From: Kiloniellaceae bacterium
GTDB taxonomy: Bacteria; Pseudomonadota; Alphaproteobacteria; Kiloniellales; J153
Length of the DNA: 62,006 nucleotides
Assembly (NCBI GenBank): GCA_021776095.1
Contig: JAJFGO010000012.1
Coordinates: 1-62,006, forward strand
Direction: 5' to 3'
Numbering within the stretch: position 1 is the stretch's first letter; every line of letters starts with the position of its first letter. Made by a program: the position numbers and the translations under genes. Below the pieces are notes generated by a model. The model saw only the letters and a program-made list of their open reading frames with translations. It was not told the DNA's origin and ran no database searches. Below are positions 26,074 to 34,770 of this stretch, piece after piece.

Positions 26074-27198
26074 CTAACCGGCCCTGCCTTCCACAGCGGC
26101 GGTCAGGTTGAAACGTTCCATCCCGACCTTTTGATCCATGGTCACCGGCGAGCTGAAACGAACACTCGCGAACATCGATGACTCTTCCAGCAATCCAATC
26201 AGCGCCGAGGGCTTCGCGGAATAGCCCGACACGCTCAACAAGTTGTTGCGCACACTGAATTTCAGAACCCAGGTATTGTTCGGCAGCAGGCGTGTGACCT
26301 CGTTCAGCACTTCTGTCGCCGTAAGTTGTTTGCCCTTCAGTTCAACCACGAAGCGGCTGCGCGTGGTCAGGTCGGTGACCTGTTGGCGCATTTCATCAAC
26401 CTTGGCGGCGGCAACGCGCGCGCCCTCCAACTCGGCCTCCAACGCCGCTAGCTTTATCCGCTTCGCCTCCAACGGCAGGTAAACCGCCGCAAGAAGCATG
26501 GCCGCGCACGCGACCCCTGCGGCAATGTTCAAGCGACGGCGCAAACGGCCGCGCGCCTCTCGTGCCGAATGGGGCAAGAGGTCGAATAACTGGTCCTCCT
26601 GAGTGGTCTTGCCGCCCATGTCAACCAAATCGAGATCGACCCCCCAAGCATCGGCCAAGCGCATGACGCGATCCACCACATCGCGCGGCACGACCACCAG
26701 ATCGACCTTGATCCGCTTGCGCTGGGAATCCTGGTCCCGGACCCGGAAATCGAAATAAACCTCGTCCGCCTTGAAAGGGGTTTGGCGGTCCATCTCGAAA
26801 CCCAAGACTTCGCGCAGGTTTTCGGCGGCCGCTGAGGGCAGATCGACCAGACGACGCAGAACCTTTTCCCGCGGCAGCCGGACCAGGCCGCCGGCCCCGC
26901 TCAGCCCTGCCCGGTCGATAATCCGTTGCACCGCCTCGACCTGACTGGGTCCAGGCGTGTCGGAGAGGTCGGGGTTCTCCAGGAAGATCGAGCCGACCCG
27001 TTTCAGGGCGCCGCCTTTGCTGCGCAGGAAATGGGCCTTGCCATCTGAAATATCGATAACCAACCGCTGGCCGGCCGGAAAAACGCGATCCCTCAGCTTG
27101 GCCGGTAGAACGGCCAGCAATTCGCCGGTCCACCAGCGCCAGAAACGCCCGGTACCCCGGCCAAGTGGCGCTGGTATGAGGTTCGCGACAATCATCAA
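26074..27198 (-). CDS. gspL: Type II secretion platform protein GspL (PilM/PilN-like)
   Basis: A 374-residue protein with a cytoplasmic actin-like half (residues about 40–205, VFPAGQRLVIDISDGKAHF) and one membrane helix near 225–243. A PilN-like periplasmic part follows, with a coiled coil (LEAELEGARVAAAKVDEM) and VLNEVTRLLPNNTWVLKF. GspL recruits the GspE ATPase to the membrane. It starts the gspL-gspM-gspC run and is divergent from the receiver–PilZ gene with 163 bp between them, so the two may share a control region. Confidence 0.85.
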   Translation of the reverse strand: MMIVANLIPAPLGRGTGRFWRWWTGELLAVLPAKLRDRVFPAGQRLVIDISDGKAHFLRSKGGALKRVGSIFLENPDLSDTPGPSQVEAVQRIIDRAGLSGAGGLVRLPREKVLRRLVDLPSAAAENLREVLGFEMDRQTPFKADEVYFDFRVRDQDSQRKRIKVDLVVVPRDVVDRVMRLADAWGVDLDLVDMGGKTTQEDQLFDLLPHSAREARGRLRRRLNIAAGVACAAMLLAAVYLPLEAKRIKLAALEAELEGARVAAAKVDEMRQQVTDLTTRSRFVVELKGKQLTATEVLNEVTRLLPNNTWVLKFSVRNNLLSVSGYSAKPSALIGLLEESSMFASVRFSSPVTMDQKVGMERFNLTAAVEGRAG

Positions 27199-27361
27199 CT
27201 TTTCTCTGGGTTTATCCTACATTACGCCCAGCATTTATACACGCCCCACCTAGAGTGAATTAATCAGCTGGACACACCAATCATGGTGCAGATTTCTTAA
27301 CAATTATCACAGAAGATCATTCGCCGTATGTGTCCGATTTACGTTTTTTGGGGGTCAAGGG

Positions 27362-28024
27362 ATGCGGGTCCTGCAAATTGAGGATGATAAGACCACTGCC
27401 AAAGTGGTGGCTGAAACCCTGAAATCCAAGGGTTTTTCCTGCGATATCGCCCATCTAGGCGAGGATGCGGTCGATCTGGCGCTCCAAAATCACTACGATT
27501 TGATCCTTCTCGACATCATGCTTCCCGATATCGACGGGTACGAGGTGCTGCGCCGGCTTCGCGACGCCGACATCCATACGCCGGTGGTTATCCAGTCGGC
27601 CCTGACCGGTCAGCAGGAATTGGAGCAAGGTTTGGCCGCGGGCGCGGTCGACCGCTTGGTGAAGCCATTCAGCGGCTATGATTTACGCGAATGCGTGTCC
27701 TCTATCCTCGAGCGCGCTGGCAGCGAGGAGCTGGGGCATACCTATGAGGCCCCCGCTAACGAGACAAACCCGCGCCGCCGCCATCCGCGGGTCAAGACCC
27801 TAAAATCGGCGCAGATTATCTACAAGCATTCGACCTGTACTTGCGATTGCCTGGTGGTCAACATGTCGGCCGGCGGCGCCGCGCTGAAAATCCCAGAAAA
27901 CCTCGAGGTTCCGGAGTCTTTCGTTTTGCAGCTGCAGAACGGCCCAATGTTCCATTGCCATGTCTGCTGGCGCCACGGCGACAAGGTCGGCGTGATGTTC
28001 ATCGAGCAGACGATCAAGAACTGA
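27362..28024 (+). CDS. Receiver–PilZ response regulator
   Basis: A 220-residue two-domain regulator. Residues 1–118 are a receiver with acidic pocket Glu7-Asp8-Asp9, phosphoacceptor Asp51, Ser79 and Lys101. Its start (MRVLQIEDD) and the LILLDIMLPDIDGYEVL segment look closer to CtrA than to most receivers. Residues 135–215 form a PilZ domain with the c-di-GMP motifs RxxxR (Arg139–Arg143) and NxSxxG (Asn167–Gly172). It has no DNA-binding domain. It lies on the plus strand inside the type II secretion cluster, between gspJ and gspL, so it may link phosphorylation and c-di-GMP to secretion (inference). The cognate kinase is not adjacent. Confidence 0.9.
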   Translation: MRVLQIEDDKTTAKVVAETLKSKGFSCDIAHLGEDAVDLALQNHYDLILLDIMLPDIDGYEVLRRLRDADIHTPVVIQSALTGQQELEQGLAAGAVDRLVKPFSGYDLRECVSSILERAGSEELGHTYEAPANETNPRRRHPRVKTLKSAQIIYKHSTCTCDCLVVNMSAGGAALKIPENLEVPESFVLQLQNGPMFHCHVCWRHGDKVGVMFIEQTIKN

Positions 28025-28046
28025 ACTGACCCGGCCCGGATTTGCC

Positions 28047-28727
28047 CTATCGTCCCTCCCGCGCCAGGCGGGTTTGGACCACGAGGGGCGGCCAATAGCG
28101 GCTCGAACCTTCCGCGAATTCGACGTTGACCGCAATCAGGCCGGGTAGGTTTCCGGCCTCGTCCCAAGTCTCTTCCCACTCCGGTTCGCCGAAACCCGGG
28201 CCGTCCGACCCGAGATATCCGAAGGTCACGGACTCCACGCCGTTCAGAAGAGTCCGCCGGCCTTCGGCCAGCGTATCCTCATCGTCGGCCGCGATCTCCT
28301 CGCTCAGCGATTCATCGCTAGAGACCTGATCCGGCCGGTATAAGCGCCAGGCGAATTCCAAGCTGTCGCCTTCGCCGGCCCGGCCTTCGATCCGGGCGAT
28401 CTCAATCTGATAAAGGCCGCCGATCCCCACATGGGCGGCGTTCAAGGTGACGAATTGCAGGCGCGAGGCCTCGCCAACAAAGAGCGCCTCCCGATTGGCC
28501 CGCTTGCCGAACGGCTTCGGCAGGCTGGCCTGTGCCAGGTAGCGCCGCAAAACACTTTGTACGGCCTCAATTTCCGCAACCGCCTGGGCGCGTGAATCGC
28601 CGGTCTCCCAAACCCGGGTGCCGAATCTTAGGCCGCCCATGACCACGATCGAGATCAGCCCGAACAGGGTCAAGGCGACCAACAGCTCGATCAGCGTGAA
28701 ACCGGAGGCTCGGCGCCGGGTCCTCAT
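28047..28727 (-). CDS. gspJ: Type II secretion minor pseudopilin GspJ
   Basis: A 226-residue minor pseudopilin with a prepilin leader cut before the Phe of GFTLIELLVALT. The body has the beta-rich fold expected for GspJ, with SLEFAWRLYRPDQ and an acidic DEDT segment around residue 150. It overlaps gspI by four bases (ATGA). It ends 22 bp from the convergent receiver–PilZ gene, closing the E-F-G-H-I-J run. Confidence 0.87.
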   Translation of the reverse strand: MRTRRRASGFTLIELLVALTLFGLISIVVMGGLRFGTRVWETGDSRAQAVAEIEAVQSVLRRYLAQASLPKPFGKRANREALFVGEASRLQFVTLNAAHVGIGGLYQIEIARIEGRAGEGDSLEFAWRLYRPDQVSSDESLSEEIAADDEDTLAEGRRTLLNGVESVTFGYLGSDGPGFGEPEWEETWDEAGNLPGLIAVNVEFAEGSSRYWPPLVVQTRLAREGR

Positions 28728-29179
28728 TGGGCCGGTCCCAGGCGCAAGGTCTTCAGCGAGAGGCCGCCGCCCCGCGGCCCGGCGACCCGTACCTCGACCT
28801 CGTAAGGGATCGCGATCGGCTGCACCGGACCGAACTCACCCTGATCTTCGACCCGTGCGATCACCACCGACCAACTATAGCCGTCGTTGAATTCGCCGCT
28901 CAGTTCGCCGTCTTCCAGGGCGATGGTCTGGCCGACCTCATCCATCTTGGAGCGGGCATGCATGACTGCGGTGGCGCTCGCCTGGGCCGCGCTCAAGCCG
29001 TGCATGCCGGTCGCAAAGGCTTGCAACAGACCGACCAAAGCGACCGCCAGGATAGTGAAGGCGACGATCACCTCCAGCAGGGTGAAGCCGCCGACCCGCC
29101 GACCCAGCGCACGCCGGGGCGCGGGCCGGCGCTCAGTCCCTGAGTTCAACCCGCCCGGTGAGCCAATCGACCACAACAT
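28724..29179 (-). CDS. gspI: Type II secretion minor pseudopilin GspI
   Basis: A minor pseudopilin with leader GGFTLLEVIVAFTIL. The body continues with SAAQASATAVMHARSKMDEVGQ-type sequence typical of the family. The start is uncertain: ATG at 29179 lies 47 bases inside gspH and gives a 31-residue leader, while TTG at 29149 gives a 21-residue leader closer to normal. Both would be translationally coupled to gspH. The protein has 141–151 residues. Confidence 0.83.
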   Translation of the reverse strand: MLWSIGSPGGLNSGTERRPAPRRALGRRVGGFTLLEVIVAFTILAVALVGLLQAFATGMHGLSAAQASATAVMHARSKMDEVGQTIALEDGELSGEFNDGYSWSVVIARVEDQGEFGPVQPIAIPYEVEVRVAGPRGGGLSLKTLRLGPAQ

Positions 29180-29579
29180 GGAGCTTCCGATCGTTTTTGG
29201 TGAGGGTCAGGCGCCCGCCGGTAGACGTGCCGTCGGGATAGAAACGGACCCGCCCCTCGTTGTCGTTGAGTTGTTCCGAGGACGAGGTCAAGAGCTCCAG
29301 ACCCAAACCGGACTCGAGCTCCTGCTGGGCCCCGGCGTCGCCGAGGCGATAGGCGCGCGCCTCGACATCGATCAGCACATAGGCCTGGGTACCGTCGCGG
29401 ATTGCGGTGCTGCGCGCCTCCCGGAACACGGCGGCCAGTTCGCGCGCCGCCGATTTCAATGCCAGACCCGGCAAGACCTGGCGAAACGCGATTGGGCCCA
29501 TGGTCACAATGAGGCCCATGACCAGCACCACAACCAAGAGTTCGATCAGGGTGAAACCGCCCGGCCCGGCCCGGCCTAA
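29133..29579 (-). CDS. gspH: Type II secretion minor pseudopilin GspH (start unresolved)
   Basis: The coding region for GspH is clear from the prepilin site GGFTLIELLVVVLVMG through LKSAARELAAVFREAR to the stop. No ATG, GTG or TTG is in frame between the gspG stop (29576–29578) and the prepilin site. The frame stays open upstream inside gspG, but the nearest canonical start lies roughly 60 codons upstream and its sequence is a shadow of gspG. I therefore mark the start at the TTA overlapping the gspG stop as a placeholder. Possible reasons are a non-canonical start, coupling with frameshift from gspG, or a sequence error. Confidence 0.8.
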   Translation of the reverse strand, partial: LGRAGPGGFTLIELLVVVLVMGLIVTMGPIAFRQVLPGLALKSAARELAAVFREARSTAIRDGTQAYVLIDVEARAYRLGDAGAQQELESGLGLELLTSSSEQLNDNEGRVRFYPDGTSTGGRLTLTKNDRKLHVVVDWLTGRVELRD

Positions 29580-30037
29580 CGGTTGTTCACGTTCACGTCC
29601 GCGTTCTCGCCCTCGCCGCCTTCCTGGCCATCGCCACCCAGAGAGTACAGATCGTAGTCGCCGGATTCGCCGGGTATTTGATAGATGTAGGGCCGGCCCC
29701 AAGGATCGTTCAGGGAGTCCGCCTTCTTCAAGTAGGGCCCGTTCCAGGTTGCCACGTCCGACGGCTTTTCGATCAAGGCCTGAAGGCCGACTTCCTGGGG
29801 CGGATAGTGCCCATTCTCCAGGCGGTAGAGGTCGAGCACGCTGGACAAGCGCTCGATCTGGATATTGGCCGCGTCCGACTTGGCGCCGCCCACATACTTG
29901 ATGACCTGAGGCGCGGCAAAGGCCACGATTAATCCAAGGATGACCAAGACCACCAGCAGCTCGATCAGGGTAAAGCCGCCCTGCGTGCGGCGCCGTTTGG
30001 TCGATTTTCGGAACCAGAACACGGAAAACCCTTTCAT
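29576..30037 (-). CDS. gspG: Type II secretion major pseudopilin GspG
   Basis: The major pseudopilin, 153 residues. The leader is 20 residues, Arg/Lys-rich (KSTKRRRTQG), followed by GFTLIELLVVLVILGL with Glu5. The body has the GspG hallmarks DLYRLENGHYPPQEVGL and DPWGRPYIYQIPG, including the calcium-site region YDLYSLGGDGQ. A short Asn/Asp-rich tail ends the protein. It lies 47 bp behind gspF and is the best-conserved pseudopilin here. Confidence 0.93.
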   Translation of the reverse strand: MKGFSVFWFRKSTKRRRTQGGFTLIELLVVLVILGLIVAFAAPQVIKYVGGAKSDAANIQIERLSSVLDLYRLENGHYPPQEVGLQALIEKPSDVATWNGPYLKKADSLNDPWGRPYIYQIPGESGDYDLYSLGGDGQEGGEGENADVNVNNR

Positions 30038-30084
30038 CTCTGTTGTGTATCAATGGCATGGCTTCAATCCCTGAAACCAATATC

Positions 30085-31314
30085 TTAGAACGGCAGGTCG
30101 TAGGAACTCATGATCGCGGAGATCATGGACCCGATGATTCCCGCGATCAAAACGCCCAGGGCCAAGGTCACCAGCGGCACCAAGAGGGACAGCATTTTCT
30201 GGATCGCCCGTTTAACTTCCTCGTCGTAGATCTCCGCGATGCGGACCAGCATGTCGTCGAGCCGACCGGTTTCCTCGCCGACCCGCACCAATTGCAGGGC
30301 CAGGCCCGGAAACACCCCGGTCTCGGCCAGGGGGTCGGCCAGTCCCTCGCCCTTGGCCAAGCGGCCTTGGGCCTGGGCCGCGGCCCGGGCGAAGGCCTTG
30401 TTGTCCAAGGTGTCGATGGTCATCGACATGGCGTTTAGAACGCTAACCCCATTGCTAAGCAAGGTCCCCAAGGTACGGCTGAAGCGGGCGACCTCGATCT
30501 TGGTCATGAGGTCGCCGAAGATCGGCGCCTGAATTCGCCAGGCGTCCCAGCGCAGGCGACCCTCCTCGGTGCGGTTGTGCTGTCGAAACCCCAAGGCGGC
30601 GGCCAGGAAAAGCAGCGCGACCAGCCACCAATAGGCCGCCAGGAAATCCGAAATGCCGATGACGATCTGGGTGGAGACCGGCATGGCCGCCCCAGCGTCC
30701 TCGAACAAGGGGCGGAATTCCGGAATCACCGCGGTCATTAGCACCGCAAGCGATATCACCGCCATGACCACCACTAGGGCCGGATAGCGCAAGGCCGCCT
30801 GAACATTCTCCCGCAGGGCCTGGGCCCGCTCCAGGGTTTCAGCCAGGCGAACCAGGACACCGTCCAGGGTGCCGCCCGCCTCGCCGGCGCGCACCATACC
30901 CACATAGAAATTGGGAAACACCGCCGGATACTCGGCCAGGGCGTCCGCCAAGGTGGCGCCGCCGCGCACTTTTTCGCGAATTTCCTCGACCAGGACGCGA
31001 ACCGGACCCACGGGGGCCAGATCGAGCATCACCGACATGCCCCGGTCGAGCGGCAGCCCGGCCTGTAACAGGGTCGCCAATTCCCGGGTGATCAGAACCA
31101 GATCTTCGCGCCGTACCCGCCTGGGCTGAAACAGGCCCGCCAGACCGGTCGGCCCGGCCGCGACCGCGGCGGCGGCGCGGCTCAACTCGGCACGGATCGG
31201 TACGTGGCCGTCCGCGTGCAGGCGATCGACCACCGCCTGACGGCTGGCCGCCTCGGTCTCGCCCTCGATAACCTCGCCGTCCGGCGATACGGCCTTATAA
31301 GTAAAACGCGGCAT
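30085..31314 (-). CDS. gspF: Type II secretion inner-membrane platform protein GspF
   Basis: A 409-residue polytopic platform protein. The N-terminus MPRFTYKAVSPDGEV and two repeated cytoplasmic T2SSF domains (about residues 70–195 and 275–400) are typical, the second containing LARGEEGLADP-like sequence; three membrane helices are near 170, 220 and 380. The ATG overlaps the gspE stop (TAATG), so translation is coupled. Confidence 0.93.
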   Translation of the reverse strand: MPRFTYKAVSPDGEVIEGETEAASRQAVVDRLHADGHVPIRAELSRAAAAVAAGPTGLAGLFQPRRVRREDLVLITRELATLLQAGLPLDRGMSVMLDLAPVGPVRVLVEEIREKVRGGATLADALAEYPAVFPNFYVGMVRAGEAGGTLDGVLVRLAETLERAQALRENVQAALRYPALVVVMAVISLAVLMTAVIPEFRPLFEDAGAAMPVSTQIVIGISDFLAAYWWLVALLFLAAALGFRQHNRTEEGRLRWDAWRIQAPIFGDLMTKIEVARFSRTLGTLLSNGVSVLNAMSMTIDTLDNKAFARAAAQAQGRLAKGEGLADPLAETGVFPGLALQLVRVGEETGRLDDMLVRIAEIYDEEVKRAIQKMLSLLVPLVTLALGVLIAGIIGSMISAIMSSYDLPF

Positions 31315-33041
31315 TAAACATCCCGGGTCACCCGCAGGACTTCCTCGACCGTGGTGATTCCGGCCAGGGCCTTCTGCATGCCGTCATCGTACATGGTGCG
31401 CATGCCTTCTTCGACCGCGGCGCGGTGCAGGTCCATGGAATCGGCCCGCTTCAGGATCAGACGCCGGATCGGGTCGGTCACCACCAGCACCTCGATCAGG
31501 GCACTGCGTCCAAAAAAACCGGTGCCGTTGCAGTGCTCGCAGCCGACCGGGCGGTACAGGTGGATCTCAGGCTCGCGGGTATGACGCCGCAGATTGAGCT
31601 GCTCGACCAGTTCCGGCAGGGCCACGGCGCGTGCCTTGCAATGCCGGCACAAGTTGCGCACCAGACGTTGCGCGGCAACCCCGTTTAGGGTCGTGGTCAG
31701 CAGATAGTCTTCCGCCCCCATGTCGAGCAGCCGCGAAATCGTCCCGGCCGCGTCGTTGGTATGCAGGGTCGAGAGCACCAGATGGCCGGTCAGGGCCGCT
31801 TGAATCGCGATCTCGGCGGTTTCCACGTCGCGAATTTCGCCGATCATCACGATGTCGGGGTCCTGGCGCAGGATCGACCTGAGGACGTTGGCGAAGGTCA
31901 GGCCGATGCCAGGCTGCACCTGAATCTGATTGATACCGTCCAGCTGATACTCGATCGGATCTTCAACCGTCAGAATTTTCTTATCGGGGCTATTCAAACG
32001 AACCAAGGACGTATAGAGCGACGTTGTCTTGCCGCTTCCGGTCGGGCCGGTGACCAGGACGATCCCGTGCGGCCGTTCCAGGATCTTTATCAGGGTCTCC
32101 AAGGCGTAGTCGCTGACCCCCAGAGTTGCGAAATCCAGGGCCACGCCCTGGCGGTCCAGGACGCGCATGACCACGCCTTCGCCGTGCATGGTCGGGATGG
32201 TTGAAATACGTAGATCGATCGGCGTACCGCGAATCGCCAGCTTGATCCGTCCGTCCTGCGGCAAGCGTCGCTCGGCGATGTTCAGCTTCGCCATGATCTT
32301 GACGCGCGAGACAATGGCCGCACGGAACCGATTGGGCGGCGAATCGACTTCACGCAAAACGCCGTCGATCCGGAAGCGCACCCGCAAGGTGTTCTCGAAG
32401 GGCTCGATATGGATGTCCGAGGCGCGCGCCTCGACCGCCTTAGTGATCGTTTGATTGACCAAGCGAATGACCGGCGCCTCGCTGGCCAGATCGCGCAAAC
32501 GCTCGACGTCCAGTTCGACACCCTGATCGCCCTCCTCGAGGTCCGCCTCGCCCGGCTCGCCGGCGGGGCCCGGTTTGACCGCGTAGAGCCGGTCAATGGC
32601 GGCCTCCAGCTCGCCTGGGACCGCGACGCAGGGCACGATCTGACCGCCGGCGACCAAACGCAAGGCGTCGGCGGCAAAGCGATTCAAGGGGTCGGCCATA
32701 GCGACCTGCAGGCCCTCGGAATCCTGGCCGATAGGCAGGATTTGAGCCTCGCGCAGGAACCGCGGGCTCAGCTTGTCCTTGAACAGGGGCTCATCGGGGA
32801 AATCGGCCGGCCCGACAATTTGCAAATCGAGTTGCGCGGCGATCGCAGCCGCCATGTCCCGTTCGGAAACCAGGCCGAGCTTGGGCAGCAGAACGCTCAG
32901 GCGCTCGCCGGTATCGGCACGGACCCGCTTCGCGCGCTCCAGCCCGGCGGCGTCCAGCTTGCCGTCCTCGATTAAGCTCTTGCCAAGCGTTTGCTCGAAG
33001 TCGGCCTGCTTGTCCGTCGGGGACTGCATACTCATGGTCAT
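31314..33041 (-). CDS. gspE: Type II secretion ATPase GspE
   Basis: The cytoplasmic hexameric ATPase that powers pseudopilus assembly, 575 residues. Residues 14–75 resemble an MshEN domain (TLGKSLIEDGKL, then ERLSVLLPKLGLVSERDM). The catalytic domain has Walker A GPTGSGKTT, the Asp box TVEDPIEYQ, Walker B IVMIGEIRD and the His box TLHTNDA. A zinc-type tetracysteine motif (CRHC and CEHC) lies near residues 470–520, as in other GspE proteins. It is the first gene of the E-F-G-H-I-J run, with a 194-bp upstream region that likely holds the promoter. Confidence 0.95.
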   Translation of the reverse strand: MTMSMQSPTDKQADFEQTLGKSLIEDGKLDAAGLERAKRVRADTGERLSVLLPKLGLVSERDMAAAIAAQLDLQIVGPADFPDEPLFKDKLSPRFLREAQILPIGQDSEGLQVAMADPLNRFAADALRLVAGGQIVPCVAVPGELEAAIDRLYAVKPGPAGEPGEADLEEGDQGVELDVERLRDLASEAPVIRLVNQTITKAVEARASDIHIEPFENTLRVRFRIDGVLREVDSPPNRFRAAIVSRVKIMAKLNIAERRLPQDGRIKLAIRGTPIDLRISTIPTMHGEGVVMRVLDRQGVALDFATLGVSDYALETLIKILERPHGIVLVTGPTGSGKTTSLYTSLVRLNSPDKKILTVEDPIEYQLDGINQIQVQPGIGLTFANVLRSILRQDPDIVMIGEIRDVETAEIAIQAALTGHLVLSTLHTNDAAGTISRLLDMGAEDYLLTTTLNGVAAQRLVRNLCRHCKARAVALPELVEQLNLRRHTREPEIHLYRPVGCEHCNGTGFFGRSALIEVLVVTDPIRRLILKRADSMDLHRAAVEEGMRTMYDDGMQKALAGITTVEEVLRVTRDV

Positions 33042-33235
33042 CCGAAACCTACCCTCACCGGCCCGCCGCGCGGCTGTGCGGTAAAACGATATATCTAGCC
33101 CAGAGAACCTTAAAACAACCCAAATGCCTAAAAATGGACGGGCGTGCCCGCACCAATCGGCCCAATTACGGGCTGCATAACCGAAATTCCCCCCACAGTC
33201 CGGCTCGGCGTCAGTCTAGCGCCAAGGCCGGCCAC

Positions 33236-34012
33236 CTAGTGTGTCCCTATTGTGATCGGCCCGTAAAGCCAGGTCAGCCAGAAGCCGCCGGCCAGGAAGG
33301 GGCCGAAGGGAAACTCCCTCTGCCATTCGATACGTCCCGCGAGGCCGCTTTGGATGACATGCCCGGCCAAGGCCGCGACCAAAGCCACGGCAGCAGAGAT
33401 GAGCACCACTCCGGGCAGACCGTGCCAGGATATCCAGGCGCCAGCGGCGGCTAAGAGCTTCGCGTCGCCCAGACCGATTCCCTCGCGCCCGCGCAGCCGG
33501 GCATAGGCCCAGCGCAGGACGACAATGAAAAAGAACCCGATCACGGCGCCGATGGCGTGGTCGCTCAAGCGTCCCGGGTCGAGCGCCCAGGCCAGCGCCA
33601 GCCCCGCCGGGATCAAAGGCAAGGTGATTTCGTCCGGCAAAATCAGGTGCCGAAGGTCGATGGCGGTTAGGACCACCAGGCTCCATCCCAGTCCGGCACT
33701 GGCCCAGGCCAGCCAACCCGGTGTGACCGTGAGGCTCCATACCGCGACCCCAAGCGCCGCCAATTCAATTGCCGGATAACCCCAGGACAGAGCCTGGCCG
33801 CAGCTCCGGCACGCCCCACGCTGCAGCAGCCAGCTGACCAGGGGTATCAATTCGCGCCAGCCGAGGGGCCGGCCGCAGTGGGGGCACGCCGAGCGGCCGA
33901 ACACCACCGTCCGCCCGTCCGGCAGGCGCGCCGCGACCAGCCCGAGAAAGCTGCCGACGAAAGGCGCGGCGACCAGAAGAAATATCCAATGATAGGCGGC
34001 CACTTCGGCCAT
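33236..34012 (-). CDS. gspO: Prepilin peptidase (GspO/PilD type)
   Basis: A 258-residue inner-membrane aspartic protease and N-methyltransferase that processes pseudopilins. The N-terminal domain has the tetracysteine zinc motif CPHC and CRSC. The catalytic aspartates are in AIDLRHLILPD and GLGDAKLLA, with several membrane helices around them. ATG at 34012 is chosen because upstream codons belong to upp-side noncoding sequence. It lies 49 bp after upp and 194 bp before gspE on the same strand. Confidence 0.92.
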   Translation of the reverse strand: MAEVAAYHWIFLLVAAPFVGSFLGLVAARLPDGRTVVFGRSACPHCGRPLGWRELIPLVSWLLQRGACRSCGQALSWGYPAIELAALGVAVWSLTVTPGWLAWASAGLGWSLVVLTAIDLRHLILPDEITLPLIPAGLALAWALDPGRLSDHAIGAVIGFFFIVVLRWAYARLRGREGIGLGDAKLLAAAGAWISWHGLPGVVLISAAVALVAALAGHVIQSGLAGRIEWQREFPFGPFLAGGFWLTWLYGPITIGTH

Positions 34013-34061
34013 GATATCGCGACTCCGGCCCGGGGGAGAGGGCGCCGTGGCGGATCGGCCG

Positions 34062-34703
34062 TTACTTAGTGCCGTAGATGCGGTCGCCGGCGTCGCCCAG
34101 GCCCGGCACAATGTAACCGTGATCGTTCAAGTATTGGTCAATCGACGCGGTGAAGATCGGCAGGTCCGGGTGCTGATCCTGCATGGCCTTGATCCCCTCC
34201 GGCGCGGCCAGAAGGCAGACGAACTTGATGTCGCGGGCACCGCGTTCCTTGATACGGGTGATCGCGGCGGCGGCGGAGTTGCCGGTCGCCAACATGGGAT
34301 CGACCACGATCACCTGTCGCGCGGCCAAGTCCTGCGGCACCTTGAAGTAATACTCCACCGGCTCCAGGGTCTTGGGATCGCGGTACAGGCCGATGTGCCC
34401 AACCCGCGCCGAAGGCGCCAGATCCAACAGGCCCTCCAACAACCCGTTTCCGGCGCGCAGGATCGAAATGAAGACGAGTTTTTTGCCTTCAATTTTCGGC
34501 GCCATCATGGAAGTGAGCGGGGTCTCGATTTCGACCTCGGTCAAGGGCAGGTCGCGCGTCACCTCGTAACCGATCAACAGCGCGATCTCGCGCAGCAACT
34601 GCCGGAAATCCGCTGAACTAGTCTCCTTTCGGCGCATCAGTCCCAGCTTGTGCTGAACCAGCGGATGATCGATGACCGTAACGTTGTTCGGCGCTGCCGC
34701 CAT
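34062..34703 (-). CDS. upp: Uracil phosphoribosyltransferase
   Basis: The enzyme converts uracil and PRPP to UMP in pyrimidine salvage. The 213-residue protein carries the PRPP-binding [12 protein letters not shown] motif, the [13 protein letters not shown] segment, and the uracil-binding C-terminal [21 protein letters not shown] at 34703 has a GGGGG-type ribosome site; the 28 upstream codons are not conserved. The family length is about 210, in agreement. Confidence 0.96.
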   Translation of the reverse strand: MAAAPNNVTVIDHPLVQHKLGLMRRKETSSADFRQLLREIALLIGYEVTRDLPLTEVEIETPLTSMMAPKIEGKKLVFISILRAGNGLLEGLLDLAPSARVGHIGLYRDPKTLEPVEYYFKVPQDLAARQVIVVDPMLATGNSAAAAITRIKERGARDIKFVCLLAAPEGIKAMQDQHPDLPIFTASIDQYLNDHGYIVPGLGDAGDRIYGTK

Positions 34704-34770
34704 GTCTTGCCCCCTGTTGTCTTTGCCGGCGCACCTTAGCGGCAAACGCCACAGGGCAGAAGCCTCGAGA

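Noticed and set aside
29580-30080. Upstream extension of the gspH frame inside gspG
   Set aside because: Arg/Pro/Gly-rich and antiphase to gspG; not a real N-terminus.
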